Below, piece after piece: positions 1 through 9,114 of a DNA stretch of 29,668 bases (position 1 is its first letter; every line of letters starts with the position of its first letter). The translations under genes were made by a program, and so were the position numbers. The notes beneath the pieces were generated by a model that saw nothing but the letters and a program-made list of their open reading frames with translations, was not told the DNA's origin and did no database searches. This DNA comes from Jimgerdemannia flammicorona. Its lineage: Eukaryota > Mucoromycota > Endogonomycetes > Endogonales > Endogonaceae. The stretch spans positions 1 to 29,668 of the forward strand of contig RBNI01000533.1 in NCBI GenBank assembly GCA_003990745.1, read 5' to 3'.

Positions 1-1560
1 TTTAATTGTCTAATTTAAAAAAAAAAAAAAAAAAACTAAATATTGATATTTCAAATTGTACCACCTATAAGCCACTTAAAATCAATCTGGATTGGCTTGT
101 TCAGAGTACTAGCTTATAGTATTATCTTGGATACTATAAGATCATAATCTATATCTTTCTTATGGACTTTTATTGATGATCAAGCTTCAGGATATAGTAA
201 GATATACTGGATAATATCTTTGCTGAGAATAGACTGTCCTTGGGCTAAGGTTCCTGTAGTTTTCAGTCTCTACACTCTTAATGTGAAAGTGTAGCTATCT
301 AGCTCCAGTACAGAGGTCTTAGAGATAGTTAATTTCTCTTTTTTCAATAGGGTCTAGGGCTTCTATAAAGTTGATGATATCTTTCATCTATTCTTAACAA
401 GTTGTATATCTAATAAGAGCTAGAATATTATCTCCTAGATTATAGATCTTGAGAGTTTTGTAAATTTCTTGACTCAGTTTCTTCTAATTTTAGTTCTGTT
501 ATCTTCTCTCTTAAGTATATATATTATGATATTTTAGCTAAGATATATCTTCTCATATTAGCAGGTTTGGCAACTGGGATGTTTTTCATAGAGACAGTAT
601 TCCATTACTTAGAAGTATTATTTTTAGTTATCAACTCTTACTTTCTTGGAAATTAGTAACCTTCTCTATTATAGATAAGAAAAAGAGTAGCTAAGAGCTA
701 TACCTTTGTGTAGATATAATGGCCTCTTCTACAAACTTATTTTATCAGTATAGTGGTTGTTTCTTAGTAGATAGTTATTTGTATAATAATTACTAAAAAT
801 GCTAGTTTGGGGTAATTTATCTCTCTTGCTAATCTAATAAATAGTACTGATAGTAGTAGTCTCAGAGAGAGTAAAGGACTATCTGATGCTATTATCTTCC
901 TAGCTGAAAGGCTCTTTTCAGGTGTGTTTCATTTCTTGAGATAATGGTGACTCTGCTTAGTTCTTCTTCAGTATTCCAAAGATTATCATTTTCTAGTAGC
1001 ATATAGTAAGAGAGTTGTCTCAAGAGATAAGTTCAGATAATTTCTCCTGTTCAGGGACTTCTTGTTCATGGGTTTCTTCATTAGATACTTCTTGACTCCA
1101 GATTGCTTATACTTCAGTAACTTTAGTTATAGGTGTTTTTATAGAGTAGTTGTATTTCTTCTTTCTTTTTCTATATTTGGAGTAGACTATAATAGATAAA
1201 TTCCTTATTCCATTAATTTTAAAGAAATGTTCAGAGCACTTGTATCTTTTAAAGCAGATAGGGCATTCTCTAGCTTATCCAGCAATAGCTCTGAATATAA
1301 TAGAGATAATATCTCTAGCTTATACATTATCTTCTAGTCTATCATCCACTTGGCTAATTTGTGGGTTAAGTCTGAGATCATTTCTATCTTCAGATTCATC
1401 TTCTTTCTCTATAGTAAATTATTTTCTAATATACTCTTTCTAGATAGTTATCTTCTTTGTTTTCTTTAATAGCTCATAGCTGGTCACCTTGGTTGTATAC
1501 TTCTTTTTTCTATAATCAAATTTGAGCATCTATTGACCAATATCAATAACTATATTTATT

Positions 1561-1800
1561 CTTTCATCTAGTTAGTACTAAGAATTATATCATAGGTTAT
1601 AGTTTCAGTAACAATAGCTATTGGGATAGAGAACTGAATATATCTAAGAGAGATATGATATTTTATACTTTTCCACAGGGTTGAGTTCAGTTTCTATCTA
1701 CTACTATAATGTTGGTATTAGATAGTCTATCAATAGGCTATTAAAGGGTATCTAGGAATTATTTGACAATAATACAAATAGCTGCTCCTATATCAATAAG
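1561..1800 (-). pseudogene. Retropepsin (aspartic protease) remnant
   Basis: Two protease hallmarks occur in order on the minus strand. Near 1,783-1,800 the translation VKILIDIGAAICII matches the catalytic D-T-G-A loop with Thr changed to Ile (ACA to ATA). Near 1,565-1,600 TYDIILS followed by TN, a stop and MK matches the second conserved block (YDiilGxxWl) with Gly to Ser and Trp to a TAG stop. The enzyme would have processed Gag-Pol. Just downstream in element sense (about 1,226-1,271) lies CPICFKRYKCSEHF, a C-x2-C-x5-C-x2-H cluster of unknown role. Confidence 0.55.
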
Positions 1801-2448
1801 GATTTTCACCTACAGTCCTTTAATATTTCTATATAGATATATGTTTCCATATCTTCTGCAGTCTGGATAGTAGTTATTAATGATTTTTATTATGAGATTG
1901 TGACTCAGCTAGTACTGGAGCTAGTAGTTCTCAAATAATTTATTTTAAACTCCAGTAGGTATTAGTTATAAGAACTATAGGAGAGAGACCTCTAACTTGA
2001 CTTCTTGAATCTTTTGCCAAACTTTGTTATAGATATCTCTAGATATAGTTCTTAAAATATACTTCTTATTGGGCTTCAGAACAATAGACTCTTGTTATTT
2101 ATATTCTGTTTCTTCATTCTCTGATAGTAGTTCATTTATTTTGAAGATAAAGGTAAGGGGGACCTGAGAGGTATTTCCATCTACTCCTCTTCATCTTCTT
2201 CATCTTCTTTCTAGATAGTTCTTCTGCTGATATTACTGAATAGTCTTCCTACTGGTCTCTTCCTTTTCTTATCTGAGTAGACTATTTTCTTAGAAATGAT
2301 CTTGATTAGATATAGGTCTAGATTACTATAGTCTTCACTACTACTTACTTCTTCAAAGTCTTTAACAAATTGAGCTTCAGTTTGTACTGGGTTGCATTCT
2401 TTTAATTTGGTAGCTCTGAGTCCCTTTGGTCACTTTTTCTATTATCAC

Positions 2449-2491
2449 ATTCTGTAGCAGAGTATCCAAACTGGTTACAGTAGAAGTATTG
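2449..2491 (-). pseudogene. Degenerate CCHC zinc knuckle (nucleocapsid remnant)
   Basis: Minus-strand translation gives YFYCNQFGYSATEC, which fits the nucleocapsid pattern C-x2-C-x4-H-x4-C if the first Tyr was Cys (TGC to TAC) and the second aligned Tyr was His (CAC to TAC). Both are single transitions of the type that dominates this region. It lies between the capsid-like segment and the protease, as expected in gag-pol. Confidence 0.5.
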
Positions 2492-3116
2492 GACTTAGGT
2501 TCTATCTTAGACTGGATATCTATTTCTTCTTATAGCTAATAGCTTCTATTGTCTTTGAGTAGATAGTCCTAGTTCCTTTATAGTATATACCCTCTATTGT
2601 TTTATGAATAACTCTAATTTTTACATATAGTGAGTCTTTCAATTTACCAAACCAGTTAGTCTAACTTGGAGTTGAGGTCCTGGATTTCATTTCTGTCTTT
2701 CTTCTACTCTTTAGCTGACTTTTCTTTTTCTGGTTTTTCACATTCTTAAAGGAGTCCTTATAGGGTTTTAATCAAGAGGTCTTTCTTGTCATCCTTTATC
2801 ACTTCAGGTAGTTTCTTATTAAAAAATCCTTAAACTATATCTACTTATTCTTCAGGCCTTCTGATGTTTAGAATATAGACATATTGGACAATGTTTGGAG
2901 AAATCTCATTTATAAAGATCATTGGACCTATGATATCTTAGTTAGTGGTATTGAACCCAGCTATATATATTCTTTTCTGAATTCTAGTGAAGAATGTCCT
3001 GAGTAATTCTCTGAGATTTATCTTCTTCTTATAATGGATTCTTGGGCTGTGGGATGGGTTTTATTTTCTGCATATTTTTCAATAAGACAGTGGGTCATAA
3101 CTTCATATTTTTCTTT

Positions 3117-3594
3117 TCAGAATACTGCTATATAGATGACTGCTCTAATGTCTGTATATATATCATTTGCTACTTGATTGTAAATTCCCTTAGCTAGTTC
3201 TCTAAGTTGGGCCTTGAAGATGCTAATTTTTCTCTGGGCAGAGAGATTCTTTAGAGCTGCTATTTTTTTAATTCTATTAAGAAATTCTCTTGGGTCTTCT
3301 TTTAGATATCTTACAAAGGTTGATATTGAAGTGAGCATTTCATCATTACTGTCTTCTATTTCTGATTCTGATTCTAATTCTGATTCTAATTCACTTTCTG
3401 ATTTATTGCTAAAGCTTGGAATACTTAGGTATTCTGAGGATGAAGTTGTTGGTCTTGGGAGAGATACAGTAGATCTGAGTATTCTTGAAGAAACTATTTC
3501 TAGTTCTTCTGATGCTACAGTTGCTGTTCCTGATAGTTGTTTGATGTGGGAGACTGGTAGAGCTTCTGAGAGAAACTGAGATTGTACAATGAGA
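3117..3594 (-). pseudogene. gag leader and capsid-like segment of the decayed LTR element
   Basis: About 160 codons stay open on the minus strand. The first part is a Ser/Thr/Glu-rich leader with a Ser-Glu/Leu-Glu repeat (encoded by TCTGAT-type hexamer repeats at 3,356-3,395 on plus), then a segment starting near MLTSISTFVRYL that contains DPREFLNRIKK and a basic, Ala/Leu-rich helix-like stretch. A retrotransposon capsid would look like this: helical, basic and upstream of a zinc knuckle. The frame stops at 3,117 but similar coding continues with stops to about 2,850. The initiator is not evident. Assignment to gag rests on position relative to the knuckle and protease more than on a clear family motif. 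Confidence 0.45.
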
Positions 3595-3939
3595 TTTCTA
3601 ATTCTTATACAAGCTCATTAAAGTTTCAGGCAGAGTCATCTGTATTGTTTGATTGATCTGGTTGGACCAGATCTTCTTATAGTAAGTCTGGTGGTACTGG
3701 TTGAGAATTCTGTACTATACTGGCTTCTGGTTGGGATCCTTTCAATACTGAGCAATTAGCAAGTCTTGAGGTAATTACTTCTCTTTCTGTCCAAATACTA
3801 ATGATGACTTGTTCTTCTATAGTGGCAGAGATTGGTGTTGTATCAAATATATCCAGTTTAGCTATTGAGTTCCTGTGAGCTACAAAGTTATATAGATTAA
3901 AGAAAATCTTCCCAGTTGAGTTCCTCAAATATATATAAT

Positions 3940-4987
3940 GTACTGGCTCATTAGAGGCAAATTACAAAATTGGAACTGCTATGTAGATTGGCTTGAACTC
4001 TCAGTTACTTTGTCAAAAAGCAACAAAATGTTCAATGATTTCTGGTGCAAATTTATATAATATGAACAATCTTGGCAATTTTCTAATTAGATGGCATTCT
4101 TGCATAATGTAGACAATTTAATAAGTCTCTTGGTAAAATAGATTTTCCTAAGTTGCTGGATTAATTGGCAGTTTTTTTCTTAAATGATTTCTGCATGATG
4201 ATCTGTTTCTGATATTATATGAGTAATTTAGTTGACCTCCTTATTAGGCAGATAACTCTGATAATATAGATTCTTCCTAAATCAGCAGACTTCTTAGATA
4301 ACTTATATGATGTAGATTCTTTCTAAATCAGCAGACTTCTCTTAAAAATAGCAGCTTTTCTTAAGTGGTGAGTTACTCAAAAAAGAGTAGACTCCTTTGT
4401 ATTGGAAATTGAACTACAGTTGGAATAAGGCAAAGCTCACAATTTCTTGACAGTGGCTCTTTGGCAGGCATATCTCTTAAGTATTACAATCCTTCCTGAA
4501 TTAAATAACTTTTAGCAGATATTTCTCCTAAGTGTACCAGATAATTGGCTTTTGCTTTTGAACTTTTTGGACTGAGGTTTATTCACTTGAATCTCTGAGG
4601 TATTTTATGCAGTTGTGATTGCTATCTGGTTGCTATGTGGCTAACTATAGATTGCTATTTCTAGTAATATTTAGCTGTTCCTATTGTGAATATGAATCTC
4701 CAAATCTGGTATAACATAGCAGCTAGGAATACTAATCTCAAATTCTGGTATAGCATATCAGCTAGGAACACTTTGTGCCCTTATTTGGCTATCTGGGTTA
4801 TTTATACAAGTTGGCACAGTAGGGCAGTCCTGGTTGCCTAGTGCACCTGATATGGTATATGGCTAAATTATAGTGACTAATTTGGATGGTAACTTTGTAC
4901 GTTTCTCTGCTGGCTTGTTACAATAGCCTCTATTAAAATGGCATGTGGTTGTGTTAATAAATAAATAAAGTATACATATTCACTACA
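3940..4987 (-). repeat. Probable LTR/5' leader region of the decayed element, with short tandem repeats
   Basis: No open frame of note in about 1 kb. Two imperfect direct repeats are visible. AGATTCTTCCTAAATCAGCA-like sequence occurs near 4,268 and again near 4,314. A second unit, CAAATCTGGTATAACATAGC-like, occurs near 4,697 and again near 4,739. The block sits upstream (in element sense) of gag and ends at the junction with host DNA, where an LTR is expected. I could not pair it with a second LTR in the window, so its boundaries are guesses. Confidence 0.3.
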
Positions 4988-5530
4988 TGTTATTTGTTTA
5001 AGCCGAAAAGGTGCAATCTTGTTCATCTGGGAGAGACGTTGTGTCTTTCGCAATCATGGAATGGTAGTATAGCGTTTGTGGGGAAATCCGACAGTTCGAC
5101 GATGACGTCTAGACGCGTTGCCAAGCAATCCAACGGCATTATTCTTATTTTCTCTTATGCGGGAATACACATAAATAACATAGTAATTTTTGCTATCTTC
5201 ATTTTTCTGGATAATTATTTTAGCAAGCAATGTTAATAAATTATGTATAAACTGTTCGTGCCCTTTGCTCAGTTAAATTAAAATTAAAATTTAAATAGCA
5301 GTTGAAATGGAATTTTTTTTTTACAAGTGTTGATCATTATTACAAATTTGCATATTATATGCGAAGAGTGAATTTATAATATTATTCAATTGGTTATCTG
5401 GCAAGGGATGATTTTGGCAAATTTTAGATGATAGCGCTCTAGTGAGTGCTTCACGCCGCACTATCCTTCCTCATCTCGGACGCCCCGAAGTAGCCCACAA
5501 TCTGCGCCTGGATCATCCGTTCAATAGACA
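4988..5530 (-). repeat. 3' flank of Ras copy A (shared array block)
   Basis: CpG-containing host sequence with no convincing gene. It matches, in inverted orientation, the segment at about 9,325-9,545: both contain a TGCTATCTTC block beside AATTTT or AATAAT runs, a TTGTGTCT...AATGGT...TAGCG block and a GCGTTGCC or GCATTGCC block. The part next to the Ras A stop also matches the 3' flank of copy C (10,414-10,560; shared GATGATCC, CGCAGATT, CTTCGGGG, AAATTCACTC). The reading frame differs between copies, so I read it as noncoding duplicated flank. Confidence 0.6.
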
Positions 5531-6057
5531 CTATTGAATCCTGCACCTATTCGTTTTCGCTTTGTTGAATTTCTCGAGAGGGGTACGCGCCCTCCCGATT
5601 TGCCCGGAGACGACCGAGTGGAAAGCCAACTTGACGTTGACACATGCCCTGGCGAAGTCCTCAATAAAGTTGCATCCCCGCGAAACTTCGCGCTCCGTCA
5701 CCTTTTCGCAATTGTTACCGACCAGCATCAACGGAACTGTGTCTATGTCCTTCATACCGAAAATTTGGTCATGAAACCGTTCGATGCGCTCGAACGAGCT
5801 GCGTGACGTAATGGAGTGGACGAGGAGAAAGCCTTCGCCATCCCGGATCCATCGGTCGCGTAGCGCCGTGTACTCTGGCTTGCCGACGGTGTCAATAACC
5901 TCTAGCACGCATGGTTGATCGTCAATAACGACTTGATTGCGATATCAATCTTCGATAGTGTGTCGGACGTCCTAACTTAATGATTCAAACACAATTGGAT
6001 TGTCAATGCCGTCAATCCAGCATCACCATCGCCAAGAACGGCTAACTTGTAGGGCAT
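5531..6057 (-). pseudogene. Ras copy A: disabled RAS2-like small GTPase
   Basis: Homologous along its length to copies B and C but clearly dead. From the ATG at 6,057 the P-loop reads GDGDAGLT, so the phosphate-binding Lys is lost. A TAA stop follows LNH, a one-base deletion shifts the frame near the effector loop and a TGA follows it. The downstream part (5,908 to the TAA at 5,531) is open: the G3 motif is DTVGKPE instead of DTAGQEE, the G4 motif is NNCE instead of NKCD, and about 11 residues before G5 are deleted, leaving FAR instead of SAK. The tail still ends in a CaaX-like CRIQ. A start at 5,908 would give a protein without P-loop or switch I, so GTP binding is not plausible. Confidence 0.85.
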
Positions 6058-6320
6058 CTTTTTGCTGGATCGAAGTTTTAGGTTATGCGTCAAGTCGGGA
6101 GCTTATTCCTCTTTCTGTAAAACACATGTCGTCTCACCGAAATGACTGTAGCATCACACTCGACGTTAAAATTAAATCCATTCATGTGCTGGTGACAGAC
6201 TGATGCGCCAATTACTGGTTCGGCGGCTTTATTGTGTATAATTGGTTACAAATATGGAAGGAAAGATAGTGCGATTTGCGAAAATGGCTTTTACCCCGTC
6301 ATGATTTCGCACTATTTCAC
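6058..6320 (-). promoter_or_regulatory. Upstream block of Ras copy A (shared with B and C)
   Basis: The sequence upstream of copy A matches that upstream of copy B (7,241-7,470) and, inverted, that of copy C (9,585-9,837). Shared landmarks include CCAATTACT, TTATTGTGTATAATTGG, GATTTCG(G)CACTATTTCACGA with B, and GAAATCATGAC, GCAAATCGCAC, CCGAACCAGTAATTGG-like blocks with C. Conservation across three copies suggests that the promoter was duplicated with the gene. No individual factor site is assigned. Confidence 0.45.
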
Positions 6321-6369
6321 GAAGAGAAATAGGTTTACAAGCCGGAAAAAATGCAGAGATTGGTTGCCA

Positions 6370-6661
6370 CCACAATGAACAAACTTGTCGGTTATACGCT
6401 TTGCAAAATTTCGGGTACCCATAAACTGTTCACGCCCTTAATTTAAATTTTTTTTTTGAATGGCTGTAGAAATGGACAACAAGCTTTATAACAGTGACAA
6501 CGAAGGTCATATTGGTGTACATGCTACGCTAAGAGTGAATTTACAATATAAAAAACTGCGGCTAATGTTAATTGATTACACTCTTCACCACGCAGCACGA
6601 GCTTCTTCTCTTGCTTCGCCTCCTCCTATAATCTGCACCCGGCCATCCGTGCAACCAGACA
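6370..6661 (-). repeat. 3' flank of Ras copy B (shared array block)
   Basis: Matches 8,446-8,758 in the same orientation and 9,115-9,325 in inverted orientation. Landmarks are GGCTGTAGAAATGGACAAC, GTACATGCTA, CAGCACGAGCTTC, CTTGCTTCGCCTC and ATAATCTGCACC next to the Ras stop codon. A frame opposite to Ras starts with Met-Ala-Val-Glu-Met in B and D and Met-Val-Val-Glu-Met in E, but diverges afterwards, so it looks like a by-product of DNA homology rather than a gene. Confidence 0.6.
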
Positions 6662-7240
6662 TTATTGAATGTTGCACTTCTTCGCTTTCTTCTCTTTGTT
6701 GAATTTTTTCCCGCCAGTGCGGGGGTACCCACCCTCCCGATTAGCCCTGATCATCCGGACGACTGAGTAGAAAGATCTCTCGACGTTGACGCAAGTTTTT
6801 GCAGAGGCCTCAATAAAGTCGCACCCGAGCCGACGCGCCATGATGTAGCCTTCCTCCCGCGAAACTTCGCGCTCCGTCACTTTGTGGCACTTGTTACCGA
6901 CAAGCATCAGCGGGACTGTGTCCACATCCTTTACGCGGAATATTTGGTCCCGAAACCGTTCGACCCGCTCGAACGTGCTTCGTGAGGCAATGGAGTAAAC
7001 GATCAGAAAGCCTTCACCGTCTCGAATCCACTGGTCGCGTAGCGCCGTATACTCTTCCTGGCCGGCAGTGTCAAGAACCTCTATCACGCATGGTTGATCG
7101 TCAATAACGACCTGCTTGCGATATGAGTCTTCGATGGTGGGGTCATACCTCGTAACGTAATGATTTAAACACAATTGGATTGTCAATGCCGTCTTTCCAA
7201 CGCCTCCGTCGCCCAAAACGACCAACTTGTAGAGCATCAT
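6662..7240 (-). CDS. Ras copy B: RAS2-like small GTPase with altered G4 motif
   Basis: Intact, intronless 192-residue Ras-family GTPase, a membrane-anchored GTP/GDP switch. From the start at 7,240: P-loop GDGGVGKT, effector loop YDPTIEDSY, G3 DTAGQEEY with the catalytic Gln, RAS2-type signature LRDQWIRDGEGF, G5 EASAK, Lys-rich tail and C-terminal CNIQ, a CaaX box suiting farnesylation. The oddity is G4: NKCH instead of NKCD, so the Asp that reads the guanine base is His. The frame is open to an ATG at 7,318, adding 26 residues, but the equivalent DNA in copy C lacks that ATG and is out of frame, so I take 7,240 (MMLYK) as the start. The copies share flanks, so B is part of a DNA-level duplication. 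Function inferred from family; whether it binds GTP normally is open. Confidence 0.9.
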   Translation of the reverse strand: MMLYKLVVLGDGGVGKTALTIQLCLNHYVTRYDPTIEDSYRKQVVIDDQPCVIEVLDTAGQEEYTALRDQWIRDGEGFLIVYSIASRSTFERVERFRDQIFRVKDVDTVPLMLVGNKCHKVTEREVSREEGYIMARRLGCDFIEASAKTCVNVERSFYSVVRMIRANREGGYPRTGGKKFNKEKKAKKCNIQ

Positions 7241-7470
7241 TTTACTGGGTGGAAGTTTGGGGATAATCGACAAGTTAGGGTCATATTCCTCTTTCTGTAA
7301 AAGCACAAGTCGTCTCATCGAATAGGTGTTGCACCAGATCGGACCTTAAAATATGTGCTGGCGGGAGACTGATGCACCAATTACTCGTTCAAAAGCTTTT
7401 ATTGTGTATAATTGGTTACAAATTGGGAAGAAAAGAATGTGCGATTTATGAAAAAGGTATTTACCTGTCA
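7241..7470 (-). promoter_or_regulatory. Upstream block of Ras copy B
   Basis: Homologous to the blocks upstream of copies A and C (GTGCTGG(T/C)G, GACTGATGC(A/G)CC, TATTGTGTATAATTGG). It contains the optional upstream ATG at 7,318. Probable 5' UTR and core promoter, inferred only from position and conservation between copies. Confidence 0.4.
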
Positions 7471-7481
7471 CGATTTCGGCA

Positions 7482-7647
7482 CTATTTCACGAGGCCCACA
7501 TTTTCTTGGGCGAAACCTTGGTGGCGAGGGTAAGCAGTACTGGGCAAATCGGGCGTCAAGGTCACATGAGAGAAAGAGGACTTACGTATCCATCTGAACG
7601 GGGATTTTCCTTGCTTGGCCTGAAGATATATATATGCTGCCAACCAT
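7482..7647 (-). CDS. Possible very small spliced gene (unidentified)
   Basis: On minus an ATG at 7,647 sits in CACCATGG, a strong eukaryotic start context, with TTTTATAAACC about 100 bases upstream as a TATA-like box. Twenty codons (MVGSIYISSGQARKIPVQMD) run into GTAAGT at 7,585, a good 5' splice site. If the intron ends at the CCCAG at 7,540-7,544 (46 bases), exon 2 continues for 19 codons to a TAG at 7,482, giving about 39 residues. A later acceptor (CACCAAG) would give a different tail. I recognise no family. The block lies between Ras copy B and the pseudogene at 8,027. It could also be chance, because each signal is short. Confidence 0.25.
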
Positions 7648-7649
7648 GG

Positions 7650-8026
7650 TGATAATGTATGCCAGAAGGATGGATGGCTGGATGTGACTGGAGAAAATCG
7701 TGAAATATCTTGAAGTGCAAGGTGTCTGAACTAAGTGGTTTATAAAATCTATTTTTTTACTATACACGACATCACACAAAAATAAACTACACCAGAGGAC
7801 GTCGTGATGCCATTGAAAGCTGCGCAAACGAAGAATAATTAAACACCCATGTTCAAAATCAGCCAAGGATGTGTTGCCTTGGAAGGAAATATTGTTATAC
7901 ATAGTAGTAATAAATAAATGCAAATATTCTGATGTGCGACATGTTTGTCACTTTGCTGTTAGCATGTGATTAAAATAAAAAATAAAAAATGAAAGGATAT
8001 TACACTTGTGAAGGCTTAATTCTGTT
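7650..8026. other. Intergenic stretch without a supported gene
   Basis: Holds the TATA-like box near 7,740 assigned to the small-gene candidate and AT-rich sequence around 7,900-7,990 with AAATAAA/AAAATAAAAAATAAA runs. A 113-codon frame on minus (7,923-7,582) lacks recognisable features and ends inside the putative small gene, so it is not called. Confidence 0.4.
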
Positions 8027-8445
8027 ATGAGAAGGGAAATCGTCGAGACCAAAATTATTGAAAAATGATTTGAGAGAGAAATTCAAAAACAGGGAATCAG
8101 ACCCGATGTCTGTAATTTGGTGCCAGTTAATTATGTGTATGATTTCGAAAAGACGTCAGTCCGCCTTATGACAGGCAATTTGTGTCACGAGGTGTATACT
8201 CTTCCGTTATTTTCTATATGAGATAGAGTCTCGCTCAGTTATTACATTAAGTGCAAGCTAAGGCTCGAGTACACTTTGGAATTGGCAAATATACCGAAAA
8301 TCACAGATAAAGTATGGAAAATAATGACGGCTACTCATGATACTCAAGATATTAACAGAAGCAATCTGGATCGGAATTTTAAGAAACTAAAGAAATATGT
8401 GAGTTACAACACACCAGAAAAAAATTATAGAGGGCTTGTTTGCCG
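8027..8445 (+). pseudogene. Unidentified host pseudogene or degraded exon
   Basis: From the ATG at 8,027 one frame continues for about 140 codons with only two stops, both TGA (near 8,066 and 8,219) and both one transition away from CGA (Arg). The translation has normal, charged composition: FEREIQKQGIRPDVCNLV, then VYDFEKTSVRLMTGNLC, then after the second TGA DRVSLSYYIKCKLRLEYTLE and LANIPKITDKVWKIM. The part after 8,276 is open to 8,527, but from about 8,446 the DNA is the shared Ras flank block, so the tail is not original. I do not recognise the family. It was probably cut by the insertion of Ras unit D. Confidence 0.4.
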
Positions 8446-8758
8446 CCACAATCTCAAACGCAGTACACTACGCCGACGAACTAGTCAGTTACACGCTTTA
8501 CCAAGCTTCCGGGTACACATAAACTAAAGTTCGAATGGCTGTAGAAATGGACAACAATATTCATAACAGTGACGATGAAGATCATAATAATGTACATGCT
8601 ATACAAAGAGTGATTTTACAATACAAGTAAATCGATTATCAATTACAGCCAATGTTAATTGCTTACACTCTGGAAATTGCCTCACAACGCAGCACGAGCT
8701 TCCTCTCTTGCTTCGCCTCTTCCTATAATCTGCACCGGGCCATCCGTGCAACCCGATA
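8446..8758 (-). repeat. 3' flank of Ras copy D (shared array block)
   Basis: Clear match to 6,370-6,661 in the same orientation, beginning near GCCACAAT or GCCGCCACAATC and including CGGGTAC(C/A)CATAAACT, GGCTGTAGAAATGGACAAC, CAGCACGAGCTTC and ATAATCTGCACC. The left end marks where the duplicated unit abuts the unrelated pseudogene at 8,027-8,445. Confidence 0.6.
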
Positions 8759-9060
8759 TTATTGCTTGTTGCACCTCTTCGCTTTCTCTTTGTTGAATCT
8801 CTTCCCGCCAGTACGGGAGGGGTACCCACTCTCCTGATTGGCCCTGATCATCCGGACGACTGAGTAGAAAGGCCTCTAGACGTTGACACAAGTCTTTGCC
8901 AAAGTCTCAATAATGTTGCACCTGAGGCGACGCACCATGCTGTACCCTTCCTACCACGAAACTTCACGCTCCGTCACTATGTGGCACTTGTGACCGACTA
9001 GCATCAGTGGGACTATGTCCACATCCTTTACGAGGAATATTTGGTCATGAATCCACTGGT
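8759..9060 (-). pseudogene. Ras copy D: truncated RAS2-like remnant
   Basis: Only the C-terminal half is left, reading on minus to a TAA at 8,759-8,761. It retains PLMLVGHKCH (G4 altered from NKCD), TEREVS followed by a TAG stop, and a tail resembling CNKQ in place of the CNIQ CaaX box. Near 9,045 an internal deletion of roughly 100 bases joins the KDVD segment to the IRDQW segment, and at about 9,060 homology stops at the inverted junction with copy E. P-loop, effector loop and G3 are absent, so it cannot make a GTPase. Confidence 0.8.
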
Positions 9061-9061
9061 T

Positions 9062-9114
9062 GCAATGGCGGGAAGAAATTCGACAAATAGAAAAACTATC
9101 CGTGCAACTTTTAA
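9062..9114 (+). pseudogene. Ras copy E: C-terminal remnant in opposite orientation
   Basis: About 16 codons on plus match the tail of copy B: GGKKFDK, a TAG stop, then a Cys-Asn-Phe end at TAA 9,112, against GGKKFNK...KKCNIQ in B. It is followed on the right by the inverted copy of the Ras 3' flank. Together with copy D this forms an inverted duplication whose centre has lost the N-terminal halves of both genes. Confidence 0.65.

Larger units (their letters stand above)
1..4987 (-). mobile_element. Decayed LTR retrotransposon (Ty3/gypsy-like), 3' part outside window
   Basis: An AT-rich block in which I find no CG dinucleotide before base 4,899. On the minus strand the order is acidic gag leader, gag capsid-like segment, CCHC-type knuckle and retropepsin, which is the gag-pol order of an LTR retrotransposon. 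Nearly every segment is broken by stops, and conserved residues are changed by C-to-T or G-to-A transitions (protease DTGA to DIGA; knuckle Cys and His to Tyr). No RT or integrase is recognisable down to base 1, so either they lie to the left of the window or they are decayed beyond recognition. The right edge near 4,987 (plus-strand ending CACTACA, so TG-starting on minus) is placed where CpG-containing host sequence resumes. The superfamily is inferred from protease and gag layout only. Confidence 0.6.

Noticed and set aside
1240..1443. Plus-strand ORF of 67 codons in the decayed element
   Set aside because: Low-complexity, Ser/Ile/Leu-rich, and opposite to the gag-pol direction.
6460..6702. 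Plus-strand ORF of 80 codons antisense to the 3' end of Ras copy B
   Set aside because: The same start is seen in copies D and E, but the frames diverge soon after; DNA homology of the duplicated flank explains the likeness.
7241..7318. N-terminal extension of Ras copy B from the ATG at 7,318 (26 extra residues)
   Set aside because: The homologous DNA of copy C has no ATG there and is out of frame, and Ras proteins of this type start just before the YKLVVLG strand, so the extension is read as 5' UTR.
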